Assembly: GCF_003096015.2 (NCBI RefSeq)
Contig: NZ_CP029185.2
Span: 846,001 to 910,000 of the forward strand
Length of the DNA stretch: 64,000 nucleotides
Direction: 5' to 3'
From: Limnobaculum parvum
GTDB lineage: Bacteria > Pseudomonadota > Gammaproteobacteria > Enterobacterales > Enterobacteriaceae
The stretch's first letter is position 1, and every line of letters starts with the position of its first letter. This document shows, one piece after another, positions 62,812-64,000 of this stretch. A program made the position numbers and the translations under genes. The notes below the pieces were generated by a model, which saw only the letters and a list, made by a program, of their open reading frames with translations, did not search any database and was not told the origin of the DNA.

Positions 62812-63465
62812 TTATTTATGACTAACGGCTTTGACAAGACGGTCACCACAGAATTGGATGATATAAACCAATATAACTAACAGAATAAGAACAGTATTCA
62901 TCACGGTTGCATCATATCTGACATAACCATATTGATAGCCTAGTTGACCTAAGCCTCCGGCCCCCACGGCTCCACCCATGGCTGAATATCCCAGCAGGGT
63001 AATAAGTGTAATAGTGGCACTGTTAATTAATCCGGGTAATGCTTCAGGAAGCAAAACTTTACGGATAATTTGTAGTGGGGTTGCGCCCATTGCACGTGCG
63101 GCTTCTACCAAGCCGCTAGGAATTTCCAACAGGGTATTTTCCACCATACGGGCAATAAACGGAGCGGCCCCGATACTCAGTGGAACCAGTGCGGCTTTTA
63201 AGCCGATAAAGGTTCCGACAACAAGGGTAGTAAACGGAATAATCCAGACGATCAGAATAATAAACGGAATGGAGCGAAACACGTTGATTACCGCTGATAG
63301 TCCACGATGAAGCGTTGGATTCTCAAGAATCTGCCCCGGTCTGGTGATATAGAGTAGCACACCGGCCGGAAGCCCAATGACAAAGCCAAAAAAACCAGAT
63401 GTAAAAGTCATGACGATGGTTTCCCAAGTGGCTTTACCCATCATCCACATCATTGCCTCAGACAT
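62812..63465 (-). CDS. metI: Methionine ABC transporter permease MetI
   Basis: MetI is the inner-membrane permease of MetNIQ. The 217-residue protein (E. coli 217) has five membrane segments and the EAA loop VEAARAMGATPLQIIRKVLLPEALPG that contacts MetN. Its start overlaps the metN stop by 8 bp. Confidence 0.96.
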   Translation of the reverse strand: MSEAMMWMMGKATWETIVMTFTSGFFGFVIGLPAGVLLYITRPGQILENPTLHRGLSAVINVFRSIPFIILIVWIIPFTTLVVGTFIGLKAALVPLSIGAAPFIARMVENTLLEIPSGLVEAARAMGATPLQIIRKVLLPEALPGLINSATITLITLLGYSAMGGAVGAGGLGQLGYQYGYVRYDATVMNTVLILLVILVYIIQFCGDRLVKAVSHK

Positions 63466-64000
63466 AACCTAACACCTCAACTTTTACATGGTGATCTTGA
63501 AGAAACTGGATTGCGGCTGCGGCCTCTTCCGGCGTACCGTGAATCTCAGTCAGCATGACACCAAATTTAACGCCACCGGCATAATCCATCTGGGCACTGA
63601 TAATATTGTTATTGATGTTGTAGCGACGAGCGACTTCTGAGAGCAAAGGTGCATCCACCGATTGACCGGTAAACTCCAGACGTAATAATGGATGGGTATT
63701 CTCTTTTTGTTCAGGGCTCAGGCGCTCAGAGTAATCATCCGGAATGTCCAGATGCAGCGTTGACTGAATAAATTGTTGAGCCAGCGGCGTTTTAGGGTGA
63801 GAGAACATAGCACTAACGCTGTCTTGTTCAATCAATTTACCGTCGCTAATAACTGCAACCTGATCGCAAATACGCTTCACTACATCCATTTCATGGGTAA
63901 TTAACAGAATCGTTAATCCCAGACGGCGGTTAATATCTTTTAACAGTTCAAGAATCGAACGCGTGGTTGCTGGATCCAACGCACTGGTCGCTTCGTCACA
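63458..64000 (-). CDS. metN: Methionine ABC transporter ATPase MetN (partial, 5' cut by window)
   Basis: Only the last about 180 codons lie in the window; the frame is open to the edge. Visible are the Walker B and D loop (CDEATSALDPATTRSILE), the H-switch in LLITHEMDVVKRICDQ, and the C-terminal NIL/ACT-like domain (LRLEFTGQSVDAPLLSEVARRYN) that binds methionine and transinhibits the transporter. The Walker A, signature motif and the metJ-controlled promoter are outside. Confidence 0.97.
   Translation of the reverse strand, partial: CDEATSALDPATTRSILELLKDINRRLGLTILLITHEMDVVKRICDQVAVISDGKLIEQDSVSAMFSHPKTPLAQQFIQSTLHLDIPDDYSERLSPEQKENTHPLLRLEFTGQSVDAPLLSEVARRYNINNNIISAQMDYAGGVKFGVMLTEIHGTPEEAAAAIQFLQDHHVKVEVLGYV

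Overview
The window is a stretch of Enterobacterales chromosome. Protein sequences, gene order and four non-coding RNA loci (gcvB, csrB, the rpsB t44 leader and a tandem initiator-tRNA array) all match the enteric core genome. The order is not that of E. coli K-12: the recB-to-yqcA block (about 61-64 min in E. coli) is joined to the yaeH-dapD-glnD-map-rpsB-to-metN block (about 4 min). From memory this junction is also found in Yersinia-like genomes. A member of Yersiniaceae or Budviciaceae is my guess; no marker in the window fixes the genus.

Region 1 (1-20.5 kb): end of recB, recD, argA, amiC, a cupin gene, three initiator tRNAs, mltA, tcdA, a small secreted-protein gene, csdE-csdA, a YgdI/YgdR-type lipoprotein, gcvB/gcvA, ygdD-rlmM, xni, ppnN, queF, syd, an unusually long csrB, and yqcC-truC-yqcA.

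Region 2 (20.5-29.2 kb): yaeH, an orphan SMI1/KNR4-like gene, dapD, glnD, a structured RNA-like element, map, and then a two-gene pyrB-pyrC operon. These two enzymes resemble the Gram-positive/class I forms rather than the usual enteric PyrB/PyrC. The operon lies between map and rpsB behind a leader that looks like a transcription attenuator.

Region 3 (29.2-49.1 kb): the conserved envelope and macromolecular synthesis cluster rpsB-tsf-pyrH-frr-dxr-uppS-cdsA-rseP-bamA-skp-lpxD-fabZ-lpxA-lpxB-rnhB-dnaE-accA. It makes ribosomal protein S2, EF-Ts, UMP kinase, isoprenoid carrier lipid, CDP-diacylglycerol, outer-membrane assembly factors, lipid A precursors, the replicative polymerase and malonyl-CoA. 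A terminator-like hairpin sits in the leader ahead of uppS.

Region 4 (49.1-64 kb): a more variable segment. It holds a lactate-permease-family gene, yaeR, tilS, a monohaem cytochrome c, rof-yaeP, yaeQ-arfB, proS, trmO-rcsF, a LacI-family regulator with a palindromic operator ahead of an NhaC antiporter/C-S lyase operon, and metQ-metI-metN (metN cut by the window edge).

The strongest leads are: (a) the alien-looking pyrB-pyrC operon and its attenuator, (b) the compact structured element between glnD and map, (c) the GGA-rich, expanded CsrB with clustered UvrY-like sites, (d) the hairpin in the uppS leader, and (e) an RcsF with a linker about 20 residues shorter than in E. coli. No CRISPR array, prophage or complete insertion sequence is visible.
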